This document shows positions 55,196 through 64,000 of a stretch of 64,000 bases of DNA, in pieces. The notes beneath the pieces are model-generated. The model had not been told where the DNA came from. It saw only the letters and a program-made list of their open reading frames with translations, and searched no databases. Location: assembly GCA_965116055.1 (NCBI GenBank), contig OZ220466.1, positions 248,001 to 312,000 of the forward strand, written 5' to 3'. This DNA is from Bin55 sp965116055. Its GTDB lineage: Bacteria > Pseudomonadota > Gammaproteobacteria > Pseudomonadales > Azotimanducaceae. Every line of letters starts with the position of its first letter. Positions within the stretch are counted from its first letter, which is position 1. A program made the position numbers and the translations under genes.

Positions 55196-57079
55196 ATGAA
55201 GTATCCCACCGCGTTCGATGTGATTGTCATCGGCGGTGGCCACGCTGGTGTGGAAGCCGCCCTGGCATCTGCCCGGGTTGGCGCGTCCACGCTGTTGCTG
55301 ACGCAGTCGATTGAAACGATAGGTCAGATGTCTTGCAATCCGGCCATCGGCGGGATTGGCAAGAGTCACCTGGTGCGCGAAATTGATGCGCTAGGCGGCG
55401 CCATGGCTGTAGCTGCCGATCAGGCAGGCATCCATTTTCGTACGTTGAATAAAAGCAAAGGCCCTGCCGTCCAAGCCACGCGTGCCCAAGCGGATCGCGT
55501 GAAGTATCGCAACGCGATTCGCCAGGCAGTAGAAACCCAGGCCAATCTGACGGTGTTTCAAGATACCGTAGTGGACCTGCGATTGACATCGGATCGCGTC
55601 GAAGGTGTCCAGACGCGAATGGGGTTGGTATTCGCAGGATCTACGGTTGTCTTGACGGTGGGTACCTTTCTCGGCGGGTGCATATTCGTCGGCCAAACGC
55701 ATCAAGCAGGCGGGCGCGCTGGCGACCCTGCATCCATTGAGTTGGCAAAGAAGCTGCGGTTACTGCCGCTCGCGCCAGGCCGCTTAAAGACGGGCACGCC
55801 GCCCCGACTGGACGGCAAGACGATTGATTTCGCGCAACTTGAAGAGCAGCCTGGCGACGAGCCCCGCCCGTCCATGTCGTTCATGTCCACCTCCGCCGAT
55901 CATCCTCGGCAGCTTTGCTGTCACATCACACATACCAATGTGCAGACGCACGAAGTCATTCGCCGGGGATTGGATTGGTCGCCCATGTACACCGGGGCTA
56001 TTGAGGGCGTGGGCCCGCGCTACTGTCCGTCAATTGAGGACAAAATAGTGCGCTTCGCTGAGCGAGATCAGCACCAGATCTTTGTAGAACCAGAAGGCTT
56101 AAGTACAACTGAACTCTATCCGAATGGGCTTTCCACAAGTCTGCCGTTCGACATTCAATACGAAGCAGTACGCACCATTCGGGGATTTGAAAACGCTTGC
56201 ATCACTCGTCCTGGCTACGCGATTGAATACGATTTCTTCGACCCTCGCGGGTTAAATCCATCGCTGGAGACGAAACGTATCGAAAGTCTGTTTTTCGCGG
56301 GTCAGATCAACGGTACAACCGGTTACGAAGAAGCTGCAGCGCAAGGGTTGGTCGCGGGTTTGAATGCCGCGCGTAAAGTCGCGGGCTTGTCGGCGTGGAT
56401 TCCGGGGCGGCATGAAGCGTATATTGGCGTACTGATTGATGATTTAACCGCGATGGGCGCCAACGAACCGTATCGCATGTTCACCAGTCGCGCGGAGTAT
56501 CGTTTGCGGCTGCGTCAAGATAACGCAGATTTACGCTTAACGCCGACCGGACGCGACCTTGGCTTGGTGTCAACCCCACGTTGGCAGATGTTCGCGAATA
56601 GACGCGACAAGGTGGCTGCTTGCAATGCGATACTTCGGAACAGGACGATACATAAAAATAGTGAGATGGCCATTAGATTGGCTAAGTTATCCAGCGAATT
56701 GATAACCCAAGATACAGCGCTGGTCGATTTCTCGAAACGGCCTGGGGTATGTGCCGAGCATCTTGTGGCGAGTGGCTTGTTCACGGCGGCTGACGAACCT
56801 TACGTCCAACAAGTGCTCATTGATGTGAAGTACGATGGTTATCTGCGCCGACAAGATCAAGCTATTCAACGCTCGAAGGAGCAAATGAAGATCGTATTAC
56901 CCCAAGGTATGGACTTCAGCCGAATCGACGGTTTATCCAACGAATTGCGTGAGAAACTTGAGCTTGTGAAACCCACGACGGTCGGTAACGCAGCGAATAT
57001 TCCGGGGATGACGCCGGCGGCGTTATCTCTGCTTTCGGTCCACGCTAAGCGCGACACTGGACTTCGCCAAACGGTGTAG
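55196..57079 (+). CDS. mnmG: tRNA uridine-5-carboxymethylaminomethyl modification enzyme MnmG
   Basis: MnmG is the FAD enzyme partner of MnmE. The 627 residues have the FAD motif VIVIGGGHAGVEAALASAR, then the MSCNPAIGGIGKSHLVREID block. Family-typical GRLKTGTPPRLDG and INGTTGYEEAAAQGLVAGLN follow. The C-terminal helical domain is complete. RsmG follows it immediately. Confidence 0.97.
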   Translation: MKYPTAFDVIVIGGGHAGVEAALASARVGASTLLLTQSIETIGQMSCNPAIGGIGKSHLVREIDALGGAMAVAADQAGIHFRTLNKSKGPAVQATRAQADRVKYRNAIRQAVETQANLTVFQDTVVDLRLTSDRVEGVQTRMGLVFAGSTVVLTVGTFLGGCIFVGQTHQAGGRAGDPASIELAKKLRLLPLAPGRLKTGTPPRLDGKTIDFAQLEEQPGDEPRPSMSFMSTSADHPRQLCCHITHTNVQTHEVIRRGLDWSPMYTGAIEGVGPRYCPSIEDKIVRFAERDQHQIFVEPEGLSTTELYPNGLSTSLPFDIQYEAVRTIRGFENACITRPGYAIEYDFFDPRGLNPSLETKRIESLFFAGQINGTTGYEEAAAQGLVAGLNAARKVAGLSAWIPGRHEAYIGVLIDDLTAMGANEPYRMFTSRAEYRLRLRQDNADLRLTPTGRDLGLVSTPRWQMFANRRDKVAACNAILRNRTIHKNSEMAIRLAKLSSELITQDTALVDFSKRPGVCAEHLVASGLFTAADEPYVQQVLIDVKYDGYLRRQDQAIQRSKEQMKIVLPQGMDFSRIDGLSNELREKLELVKPTTVGNAANIPGMTPAALSLLSVHAKRDTGLRQTV

Positions 57080-57626
57080 CGACGGTGGATACACCGAGCC
57101 GCTCACGCGCTATCTTGAGCTCGTTCACCAATGGAACGAAGCGGCAAGCTTGGTATCGACGGGCGATTTACGTGCACTGCAGAGCAGACATCTCGACGAT
57201 AGTTTAGCGTTGCAAGGCTATGTCGCGCAATCTCGGACACTGCTTGATGTCGGTTCGGGCGGTGGTTTCCCGGGGATACCGCTTGCGGTGACGAATCCAA
57301 GTCTCTGCGTTTTATTAGTTGAGCGGAATCGTAAGAAATGCCATTTTTTACGTCATGTCGTCATGAAGTTAGCGCTTGAGAATACGCGAGTCATTGAAGG
57401 TGACATCCGTGATATCCGTGGCACGCTGTCTGCGTTTGATGTGATTACGGCGCGCGCAGTAGCGTCGCCGGCACGGGTTTGGTCGTGGTGCAGAGATTTA
57501 TTGGGGGAAGATGGGCGCATGCTGCTGCAGTCTACCTCGCCATCGCTGGCTTCTTTGCCCTATGGGATCGTTGACTCTTACCCGTCGGCAGGTATCGGTT
57601 GGATTAACGTGATAAGCCGAGCCTAG
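57057..57626 (+). CDS. rsmG: 16S rRNA (guanine-N7)-methyltransferase RsmG
   Basis: RsmG (GidB) methylates G527 of 16S rRNA. SAM motif I is LLDVGSGGGFPGIPLAV; VIEGDIRDI and FDVITARAVASPARV follow. The family N-terminal helix is seen as YLELVHQWNEAASLV, but it lies before the first conventional start, TTG 57150. The only other candidate upstream in this frame is CTG 57057, inside the mnmG end; a TGA at 57009 blocks anything earlier. I annotate from the CTG to keep the conserved helix, but the true start is unresolved. Confidence 0.85.
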   Translation: MDFAKRCSDGGYTEPLTRYLELVHQWNEAASLVSTGDLRALQSRHLDDSLALQGYVAQSRTLLDVGSGGGFPGIPLAVTNPSLCVLLVERNRKKCHFLRHVVMKLALENTRVIEGDIRDIRGTLSAFDVITARAVASPARVWSWCRDLLGEDGRMLLQSTSPSLASLPYGIVDSYPSAGIGWINVISRA

Positions 57627-57630
57627 CGAT

Positions 57631-58413
57631 ATGGGTCACATTCTCGCGATCGCCAACCAGAAAGGCGGCGTAGGCAAAACCACGACCGCGATCAATCTGT
57701 CGGCCTCGCTTGTAACGATCGGCAAGACAGTTTTGACGCTTGATCTGGATCCGCAGGGTAATGCAAGTAGTGGCTGCGGTGTCGTTCGAGGTGAGGATAC
57801 GCCTACTGCGTATCACTGGCTGGACGAAAACCGCTCGCTGGCGGATGTCTTGCAAACGCGACCGCCGGGAATGGATGTCATACCAAGCGACGAGGCGTTG
57901 ACCGCGGTCGAAATGAGCTTGCTAACGGCTGAGGATCGTACGGCACGGCTGCGTAATCGACTAGCGAGTAGTCGAGATCGCTACGACTATACAATCATTG
58001 ATTGCCCACCGTCGTTGAATGTTCTTACGGTAAACGCCTTCTTTTGTGCAACGGGGGTCGTTGTACCGATGCAATGTGAATACTTCGCACTTGAAGGTTT
58101 AACTGCCCTACTGAATACGGTGGAACGCATTCGCACGCTAAGTAATCCCACACTTCGCGTCGAGGGCATCTTACGCACGATGTATGACCCGCGCCTAGGG
58201 CTGACACAGGCGGTGTCGCGCCAACTCTTCGAGCACTTTCCAGATGTGGTGTATCGTACCGTTATCCCAAGAAATGTGCGACTGGCAGAAGCCCCTAGCC
58301 ATGGTTTACCTGCGTTGCTCTACGAACCGAAATCGAAGGGTGCAACTGCATACAGCGCATTAGCGAACGAAATAGTGCGTCGGCACGCGAATGTTGAGGA
58401 GAGGAACGCGTGA
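57631..58413 (+). CDS. parA: Chromosome-partitioning ATPase ParA (Soj)
   Basis: ParA segregates the origin together with ParB. The 260-residue protein has deviant Walker A NQKGGVGKTTTAINL at about residues 8-22, with TLDLDPQGN and DYTIIDCPPSL for the ATPase core. The stop overlaps the parB start (GTGA). It lies downstream of rsmG with 4 bases between. Confidence 0.97.
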   Translation: MGHILAIANQKGGVGKTTTAINLSASLVTIGKTVLTLDLDPQGNASSGCGVVRGEDTPTAYHWLDENRSLADVLQTRPPGMDVIPSDEALTAVEMSLLTAEDRTARLRNRLASSRDRYDYTIIDCPPSLNVLTVNAFFCATGVVVPMQCEYFALEGLTALLNTVERIRTLSNPTLRVEGILRTMYDPRLGLTQAVSRQLFEHFPDVVYRTVIPRNVRLAEAPSHGLPALLYEPKSKGATAYSALANEIVRRHANVEERNA

Positions 58414-59258
58414 AAACGCGCAAGCCGTTAGGTATCGGCCTGGATTCATTGTTAGGCGATCCCTTGTCTGGGCAAGAGAGCGGAACGGCCGTCCGCATCA
58501 AAGAAGTTCCAATTGAGCAAATACGACCCAATCCAGACCAGCCTCGTCAAGTATTCAATGAAGAATCATTGGCGGCATTCGCGGAGTCCGTAAAACAGCA
58601 AGGCGTTGTGCAGCCGCTGACTGTGAGAAGGTTAGGCGACGGTAGCTTGCAGATCGTTATGGGCGAGCGCCGATGGCGTGCTGCACAGATCGCTGGGCTT
58701 GCGACCGTGCCGGTGATTGAGCGAGCGGTCACGGATAGCGAAACAGTCGTTTTAGCGCTGATCGAGAATCTCCACCGCGAGGATTTGAATCCCTACGATG
58801 AAGCTGTGGCGCTCCAGAGGCTCATCAAGGACTTTGATGTTTCGCAAGAATCAATTGCATCAGCGGTAGGTAAATCGCGCGCTGCGGTAAGTAATTCGAT
58901 TCGACTGTTGAATCTTCATCAATCCGTTCAGAAGTTGCTGAGAGAGGGTCAATTGGAGGAAGCAACCGCGCGAACGTTACTTTCGTTACCGCCGCAAATG
59001 CAAGTGAGTGTGGCGGGAAAAGTTATTAGAAATCAGTTAAGCGTGCGCCAAACAGAAGCTTTGGTTAGTAGGTATAAAAAATCCAAAGGACAGAAAAGTC
59101 GAAATCCAGACGTATTGCGGCTTGAGGATGAATTAGCCGATGCGTTAGGTGCAGGTGTAAGCATTACACAACGAGGTAAGCGTGGCGGCGGCTACCTAAG
59201 AATTCAATATAAAAATTTAGACCAGCTACAGGGAATTATTGAACGAATAAGGCGTTAA
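58410..59258 (+). CDS. parB: Chromosome-partitioning protein ParB
   Basis: ParB binds parS and spreads on DNA. The 282 residues have the N-terminal IRPNPDQPRQVF motif and the CTP-binding/nuclease-fold MGERRWRAAQIAGL. They are followed by VALIENLHREDLNPYDEA and the helix-turn-helix SQESIASAVGKSRAAVSNSI. The start is GTG. The two perfect parS sites in this window are its predicted targets. Confidence 0.97.
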   Translation: MKTRKPLGIGLDSLLGDPLSGQESGTAVRIKEVPIEQIRPNPDQPRQVFNEESLAAFAESVKQQGVVQPLTVRRLGDGSLQIVMGERRWRAAQIAGLATVPVIERAVTDSETVVLALIENLHREDLNPYDEAVALQRLIKDFDVSQESIASAVGKSRAAVSNSIRLLNLHQSVQKLLREGQLEEATARTLLSLPPQMQVSVAGKVIRNQLSVRQTEALVSRYKKSKGQKSRNPDVLRLEDELADALGAGVSITQRGKRGGGYLRIQYKNLDQLQGIIERIRR

Positions 59259-59451
59259 GTGTTTGCATTTATCATCCTATGTTATTGAAGCCGATGTTAA
59301 CTTATTGCTTAGAAATGTTTTAACCATGGCAATTTCTAAAATCCAATAGTTTCAAGACATTTGTATGTTATTCGCTTGTCCCAATGGTACTAATCTTGCA
59401 AAGTCACATACATTAACATATAAGAAACTTGATGAAGCAATATGGTTGCTA

Positions 59452-62175
59452 ATGGTTACAGAAAATTTAGGCTTGCCTCGCTTTTATGTATTGGTTACCG
59501 TGCTGATTTTTGTTTTTCTAAATGCCCATGTTGTACTAGGACAAGATGGTGCACAACCCGTTGCTGACTCTCCTCGAACTAATGTTATTCCGCTCGAAGA
59601 GGAACTTATCGTAGTTGGGTCAAGGGTACGCGGTCGGAACGAAAATAAATCACTTGTTCCGATCGATATTGTCCCAGGCGATGACTTTATTGCACAAGGC
59701 GCGAGCGATTTGGATTCTATTGTGGCGGCATTAGTACCATCATATAACGTCGCACTAGAGCCTATTTCGGATGCGGCGACCATCATGCGGCCAGCGTCGC
59801 TGCGCGGTATGTCGCCCGACTCTATGTTAGTCCTCCTAAACGGCAAACGCCGACATCGTGGGGCAGTCGTTATATTGGGCTCAGGTTTGGCTGCCGGGTC
59901 ACAAGCTCCGGACCTATCTTCAATTCCAGGTATCGCCATTGATCGATTAGAAGTGCTTCGTGACGGCGCATCCGCGCAGTATGGTTCGAATGCTATTGCC
60001 GGCATCATGAATTTCGTGCTTAAGCGGGACCGACAAGGGGGACTCTTTGAGGCAAAACTGGGTAGTACCTTCAAGGGCGATGGGCAGCGCGTGAAGTTCG
60101 CGGGTAACATCGGACTACCTTTAGGCCATCGTGGATTTGCGAACCTAAGCGGTGAATTTAAAGCGGTCGACCCAACTGATAGAGCGGTGCAACGCAGTGA
60201 TGCTCAGGATCTTATTGATGCGGGTAACAATATGGTACGGACTCCGCATGTTATGGTGTGGGGCAGCCCGGAAATTCGTGATGACATGAAGCTGTTCGGT
60301 AATTTTGGGTTAGATTTGGCTCCTCATATGGAAGCCTACGGTTGGATAAATCACTCAATAAGAACCGTTAAAGGAGGCTTTTATTTCCGTAATCCGAACA
60401 CGCGCAACGGCGTATTCAATGGTGCGTCGAATGTTTATTTTGATCCGGCAACGCGCATCGTTGTTGCACCTGGCACTCCTGGTGCAGAGATGTGGGATGA
60501 AACAGTACGCGTCGCCAATCTTGATTCAACTCAAGGCGGTTGTGGTATAGACACCATTCAAGATCCGTTTTCATTAGTTTCATACGCGCAACAAAATGCC
60601 AGCGCAAATTATTCAGCGCTGATTTCGGGTCTACCGAGTCATTGTTTTATGTTTCAAGAAGTCCAACCTGGTGGCTTCACCCCACAATTTGGCGGTGATG
60701 TCACCGATCAATCCTTGGCTATCGGTGTTAAAGGAATCACGGGTGATGTTTGGTATTGGGACGTTAGCTATGTACATGGCATGAGTGAAGCTATCTATTT
60801 CATTCAAAACACGGTGAACCCACAGATTTGGGCCAAACTATATGATGCTGGTCAGGATCCTACGACAGTGCAACTAGCATATCATCCTGGCACATACGTC
60901 GAGACGGATACAGTATTCAATTTTGATGTTTCGAGGCAGCTTGATGTAGCGCGATTCTATGGTTATTTGAACATTGCGGCAGGCTTTGAAAGTCGTAGCG
61001 AGCAGTTTGAAATCATTCAGGGTGAACCGAACTCATGGTATATTGATCCAAGTCCTGACGGTTTAACACGCCAGGGTTTTGGGATTGGTTCTAATGGGTT
61101 TCCTGGGTTTCCCGCATCCGATGCGGGTGAACGGACAGTTGAGGCTTGGGGAGCATATCTTGATTTAGAAGGCGATGCTACTGAGTCAATGAAATTAGGC
61201 GTTGCGGTTCGTTACGATGACTACGACGCGTTTGGGACAACATTTGATTGGAAATTCACGGGGCGCATGCAAATTAACGATATATTTTCGGTCCGTGGGG
61301 CGTACAGTACGGGGTTTCGGACACCAACGGCAGGGCAGTCAAATCTTCGAAATGTCACGACCGAATTCACGGATGGCAAGCTTGCGGACATAGCGACATT
61401 GCCGCCGACTAACCCTGTGGCACAGCAAAAGGGCGCTGTGCCACTCAAACCCGAGGAATCTACGAACACAACGTTAGGCAGCATATGGGCATTTGGTTGG
61501 GGTGACGTCACACTCGACTACTATAAGATCAAAACTGAGGGTCGAATAGCTTTTACGAGTCGTTTCACGCTTACCGAGGAAGACATAGACACCTTAATTG
61601 GTGTTGGCGTGCCAGATGCGAGTAGTTTTACGTCTGTACGATACTTTACGAACCAGCAGGACGCTCATGTATCAGGCGTTGATTTGGTGCTCAGTGTTCC
61701 TTTTGAGTTTTATGGTGGTCGCTCCAAAATCCTCGTATCAGGTAATTGGAATAGCGTTGAGCTCGTTAAGTTCAATCCAGCCTTCACGAGCCTTCACTTG
61801 AAAAGCATGATTGAGGATGGTAGCCCCTCAAATCGAATAACGGCAACCTGGACACACGGGTATGACGATTGGTCTGGTTTCCTCCGCGTTCAACGGTATG
61901 GCACACATTACGATGCACCACTCAATGAACCAGATTTATCTTATCGACCAGACCCTGGGTGGCTGGTAAGCTTAGAAATCACTAGGCATATCACCGATAC
62001 ACTCACCGTAGTTGCTGGCCTTGAGAATGTATTCGACTACTATCCAACAGAAAACCCCCATGCGCCGGTCGATTCTCGTGGTGCGGGAGGGGCAGGGGGA
62101 TTGATCTATCCGGAGCAATCACCGTATGGTTTCTTAGGTGGCGCTTATTACGTTCGATTTCAGTATCGGATGTGA
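59452..62175 (+). CDS. TonB-dependent outer-membrane receptor
   Basis: A 907-residue receptor starting at ATG 59452, at the signal peptide (FYVLVTVLIFVFLNAHVVLGQ). An upstream frame adds 29 polar residues and is unlikely. After a TonB-box-like EELIVVGSRVRGR come the plug domain (SLRGMSPDSMLVLLNGKRRH, EVLRDGASAQYGSNAIAGIM) and a 22-strand-type barrel ending YYVRFQYRM. The ligand is unknown. It sits after parB, where many gammaproteobacteria have the ATP-synthase operon. Confidence 0.9.
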   Translation: MVTENLGLPRFYVLVTVLIFVFLNAHVVLGQDGAQPVADSPRTNVIPLEEELIVVGSRVRGRNENKSLVPIDIVPGDDFIAQGASDLDSIVAALVPSYNVALEPISDAATIMRPASLRGMSPDSMLVLLNGKRRHRGAVVILGSGLAAGSQAPDLSSIPGIAIDRLEVLRDGASAQYGSNAIAGIMNFVLKRDRQGGLFEAKLGSTFKGDGQRVKFAGNIGLPLGHRGFANLSGEFKAVDPTDRAVQRSDAQDLIDAGNNMVRTPHVMVWGSPEIRDDMKLFGNFGLDLAPHMEAYGWINHSIRTVKGGFYFRNPNTRNGVFNGASNVYFDPATRIVVAPGTPGAEMWDETVRVANLDSTQGGCGIDTIQDPFSLVSYAQQNASANYSALISGLPSHCFMFQEVQPGGFTPQFGGDVTDQSLAIGVKGITGDVWYWDVSYVHGMSEAIYFIQNTVNPQIWAKLYDAGQDPTTVQLAYHPGTYVETDTVFNFDVSRQLDVARFYGYLNIAAGFESRSEQFEIIQGEPNSWYIDPSPDGLTRQGFGIGSNGFPGFPASDAGERTVEAWGAYLDLEGDATESMKLGVAVRYDDYDAFGTTFDWKFTGRMQINDIFSVRGAYSTGFRTPTAGQSNLRNVTTEFTDGKLADIATLPPTNPVAQQKGAVPLKPEESTNTTLGSIWAFGWGDVTLDYYKIKTEGRIAFTSRFTLTEEDIDTLIGVGVPDASSFTSVRYFTNQQDAHVSGVDLVLSVPFEFYGGRSKILVSGNWNSVELVKFNPAFTSLHLKSMIEDGSPSNRITATWTHGYDDWSGFLRVQRYGTHYDAPLNEPDLSYRPDPGWLVSLEITRHITDTLTVVAGLENVFDYYPTENPHAPVDSRGAGGAGGLIYPEQSPYGFLGGAYYVRFQYRM

Positions 62176-62257
62176 TCGTAGTTTTTAACAATCAAGACCA
62201 CGGGCTTGCTAACCCTCGCCGTATCGTTGTAGGGAGCTAAGTCTTGACTCGCGGGAC

Positions 62258-62384
62258 CTAGGAGTCTGTGTCGTAGGACGATTTGGCATTCAGTAAATAG
62301 GATACATTATCGTATTTATTCTTTATATAGATTATTTTACCTAACATTTCTACATGAAGAAATTTTCTACGGCGCGGCTCCTAG
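62258..62384. mobile_element. Short MITE-like element with imperfect terminal repeats
   Basis: The left end CTAGGAGTCTGTGTCGTAG (62258-62276) is mirrored by CTACGGCGCGGCTCCTAG (62367-62384), an imperfect inverted pair with one gap. The left end also resembles the word next to the transposase remnant at 36200. No gene lies inside its 127 bases, so it looks non-autonomous. Confidence 0.4.
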
Positions 62385-62702
62385 CCAGCTAAAGGGCGAT
62401 TCTGGGCGTGTTTTCCTTCCGCATGTTTTAGGCATCTGTAGGCGGTTGTTTGATTTATGCTGGCTTTTTCTTTCTTCGCCCTCTCCAATAAACCTCGAGA
62501 TCCCAATTGATTTCATATGGCTGCGGTTTTGATTGTGCGAAAGCTATTTTGGTGATGATATGGACAACGCACCGAACTTCGATTTTTCAGGAGAAGTAGC
62601 GCGAGCAGGATAAGTAGGCGGACATGCGAAGGGATGACGAGGTAAGCTAGCGGCGTTCTTATTCGCGTTCGTCATGATTATTTCGTAATATTTATTCCTT
62701 AA
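62385..62702. other. Non-coding gap
   Basis: I see no supported gene here. Confidence 0.4.
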
Positions 62703-62873
62703 CAAGAAAGGAGCGCGCACGACGTATCAGAAGTTGCAATCGCTCTGGTTGAACCACCGCCCGCCTACCCTGACGACTACTACTTGTGGTGGGAACATCA
62801 GTTAGAGCTCATGCAAGATGGGCGTTTTGGAGGGTTGGAGTTTCATAACGTAACGGATGAGTTTAGGGATTGA
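62703..62873 (+). pseudogene. Coding-like fragment without a start
   Basis: A 56-codon frame after a TAA (62700-62702) reads EVAIALVEPPPAYPDDYYLW then WEHQLELMQDGRFGGLEF, with a protein-like composition. There is no ATG, GTG or TTG at its beginning. I do not recognise a family. It could be the tail of a gene broken by transposition. A second frame (TTG at 62870 to 63091, 73 residues) follows and is equally unidentified. Confidence 0.35.
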
Positions 62874-63105
62874 GAGTACAGCATCGTCACGCCGCAGAGT
62901 CTCTTATAGAACAAATGATTGTGTATCTTATCGCGATTGAAGTATGCAGCTCGGATCATCTTGTAGGCACCTCTCAAAACCTCCTCTTTTCATGGTTATG
63001 TCATGTGACTCGGCGTGACGGCAAAAAAGTGACCTTCGCCTGGCCAAAGCACCTTGTGAGGGTATATTTACGACCTGTTATTTACCAATGAGTTCTTCCA
63101 CCATC

Positions 63106-64000
63106 ATGACTTTTTAGTGAATGGGAAGCCTACGAAGAACTTGATCGACGCGGCGATCCGTTGGAGCAGATCAAACAATTGGTTGATTTTGAAAGGTTTC
63201 GGCCGATCCTGGAGGAGTGTTGGCGTCACGAAGCTGCCGACCCATCGCAAGGCGGTCGTCCTGCGTATGATGTGGTGGTGATGTTCAAGGTGCTGCTCAT
63301 TGGTCGGAAGGGCAACCTGTCGTGTGAACGCATGTCCCCCATGCGGTGGTTGATTCCCGTAGCGTCACCCGGCTTCTTGACGTGGCGCCAGGGGAACCGG
63401 TTCCTTCGCGGCAGACCATTGCGCGGTATCGTGATGCGCTGGATGAGAACACCATGCGGGAGTTGTTCAAGGATTTCGCGGCGCAGTTGCGCGAGCGGGG
63501 TTACAAGGCGTGTGGCGGTCAGGTGGTGGACTCGACCTTGATCCTGGTCCCGGTGCAGCGCAACACCCGGGAGGAGAATAGGGCATTGCAGCGGAATGAG
63601 ACACCGGACGCCTGGAAGGAGGACGAGGTGACGGCCAAATTGCGTCAAAAGGATCGTCATGCGCTTGGACGAAGAAACATGGGAAGTCATCCTACGGCTA
63701 CAAGAACCATGTGAATGTCGATGTCGAACACAAGCTCATTCGGGGATATGTCGCCACTCCCGCCAATGACCACGATGTTACGGTGGTGGATGCGTTGATG
63801 GATGGCCGCCAACGCGAGGGTCCTTTTTATGGGGATGCGGCGTATCGGTCGAAAGAGATGGAGTTGATGTTGCGGGCGCAGGGTCTCACGTCACGGATCA
63901 TGTTCAAGCGCGGTAAGCATCGGGCCCTTACGGCATATCAACATCGTGAGAATCGTCGGCGAGCCAAGGTGCGTGTGCGTGTTGAGCATGTGTTTGCCAG
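63106..64000 (+). pseudogene. IS5-family transposase, frameshifted, running off the right edge
   Basis: The N-terminal IS5 domain is seen as EWEAYEELDRRGDPLEQIKQ and GGRPAYDVVVMFKVLLIG, followed in a second frame (from about 63335) by VVDSRSVTRLLDVAPGEPVP and SRQTIARYRDALDE. The DDE catalytic residues are spread over two frames: VVDSTLILVP (frame 2), and after about 63660 YGDAAYRSKE and RVEHVFA (frame 3). At least two frameshifts, plus a likely one near the ATG at 63106, make it inactive as read. The element continues past 64000. Confidence 0.82.

Overview
The window looks like chromosome from an unclassified gammaproteobacterium. The evidence is gene order: a replication-origin block dnaA-dnaN-recF-gyrB / rpmH-rnpA-yidD-yidC-mnmE-mnmG-rsmG-parA-parB, an fmt-rsmB-trkA-trkH cluster, and the run proC-yggT-metX-metW-DUF4426-rdgB-hemW-trmB-rpoH. 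Two perfect parS palindromes flank gyrB and an intergenic oriC lies between dnaA and rpmH, so the window straddles the replication origin. I cannot name a genus.

Layout. 0-8.7 kb: methionine/NTP-sanitising/heme-chaperone operon, interrupted by a fused DUF262-DUF1524 (GmrSD-like) defence gene, then trmB and rpoH on the other strand. 9-11 kb: a PhyH dioxygenase and an SDR reductase with a 17-C tract upstream. 11.5-18.5 kb: a complete type II-C CRISPR-Cas9 locus: inverted cas2, a 27-repeat array, cas1, a compact 1028-residue Cas9 and a divergently transcribed tracrRNA with promoter and terminator. 18.8-22.8 kb: an RsbW-like ATPase, a periplasmic binding protein and a HAMP histidine kinase in one operon. 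23-30 kb: assorted metabolic and membrane genes, including a eukaryotic-type glutamine synthetase (GSII). 30.3-36.2 kb: fmt-rsmB-trkA-trkH-acyltransferase, ending in an IS remnant. 36.9-40.9 kb: a GC-rich autotransporter with a C10 tract before its signal peptide. 41.3-43.0 kb: a decayed type I restriction island (hsdS and hsdR tails) holding an intact DUF6978/DUF1828 pair. 43-59 kb: the origin region. 59.4-62.2 kb: a TonB-dependent receptor. 62.2-64 kb: a MITE-like element and a frameshifted IS5-family transposase running off the window.

How it works together. The core is housekeeping (replication, segregation, tRNA and rRNA modification, protein insertion, potassium uptake). Accessory DNA is strongly defence-flavoured: Cas9 adaptive immunity, a modification-dependent-nuclease-like gene, and restriction relics. 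Three long C/G homopolymers sit upstream of, or inside, genes that could vary, which suggests contingency switching. The observations most worth following up are the rearranged CRISPR locus with almost no leader space, the rnpA frame that has no usual start codon except one 4 bases before rpmH (rpmH would be nested inside rnpA, as described in Thermus), and the remnant type I restriction island.
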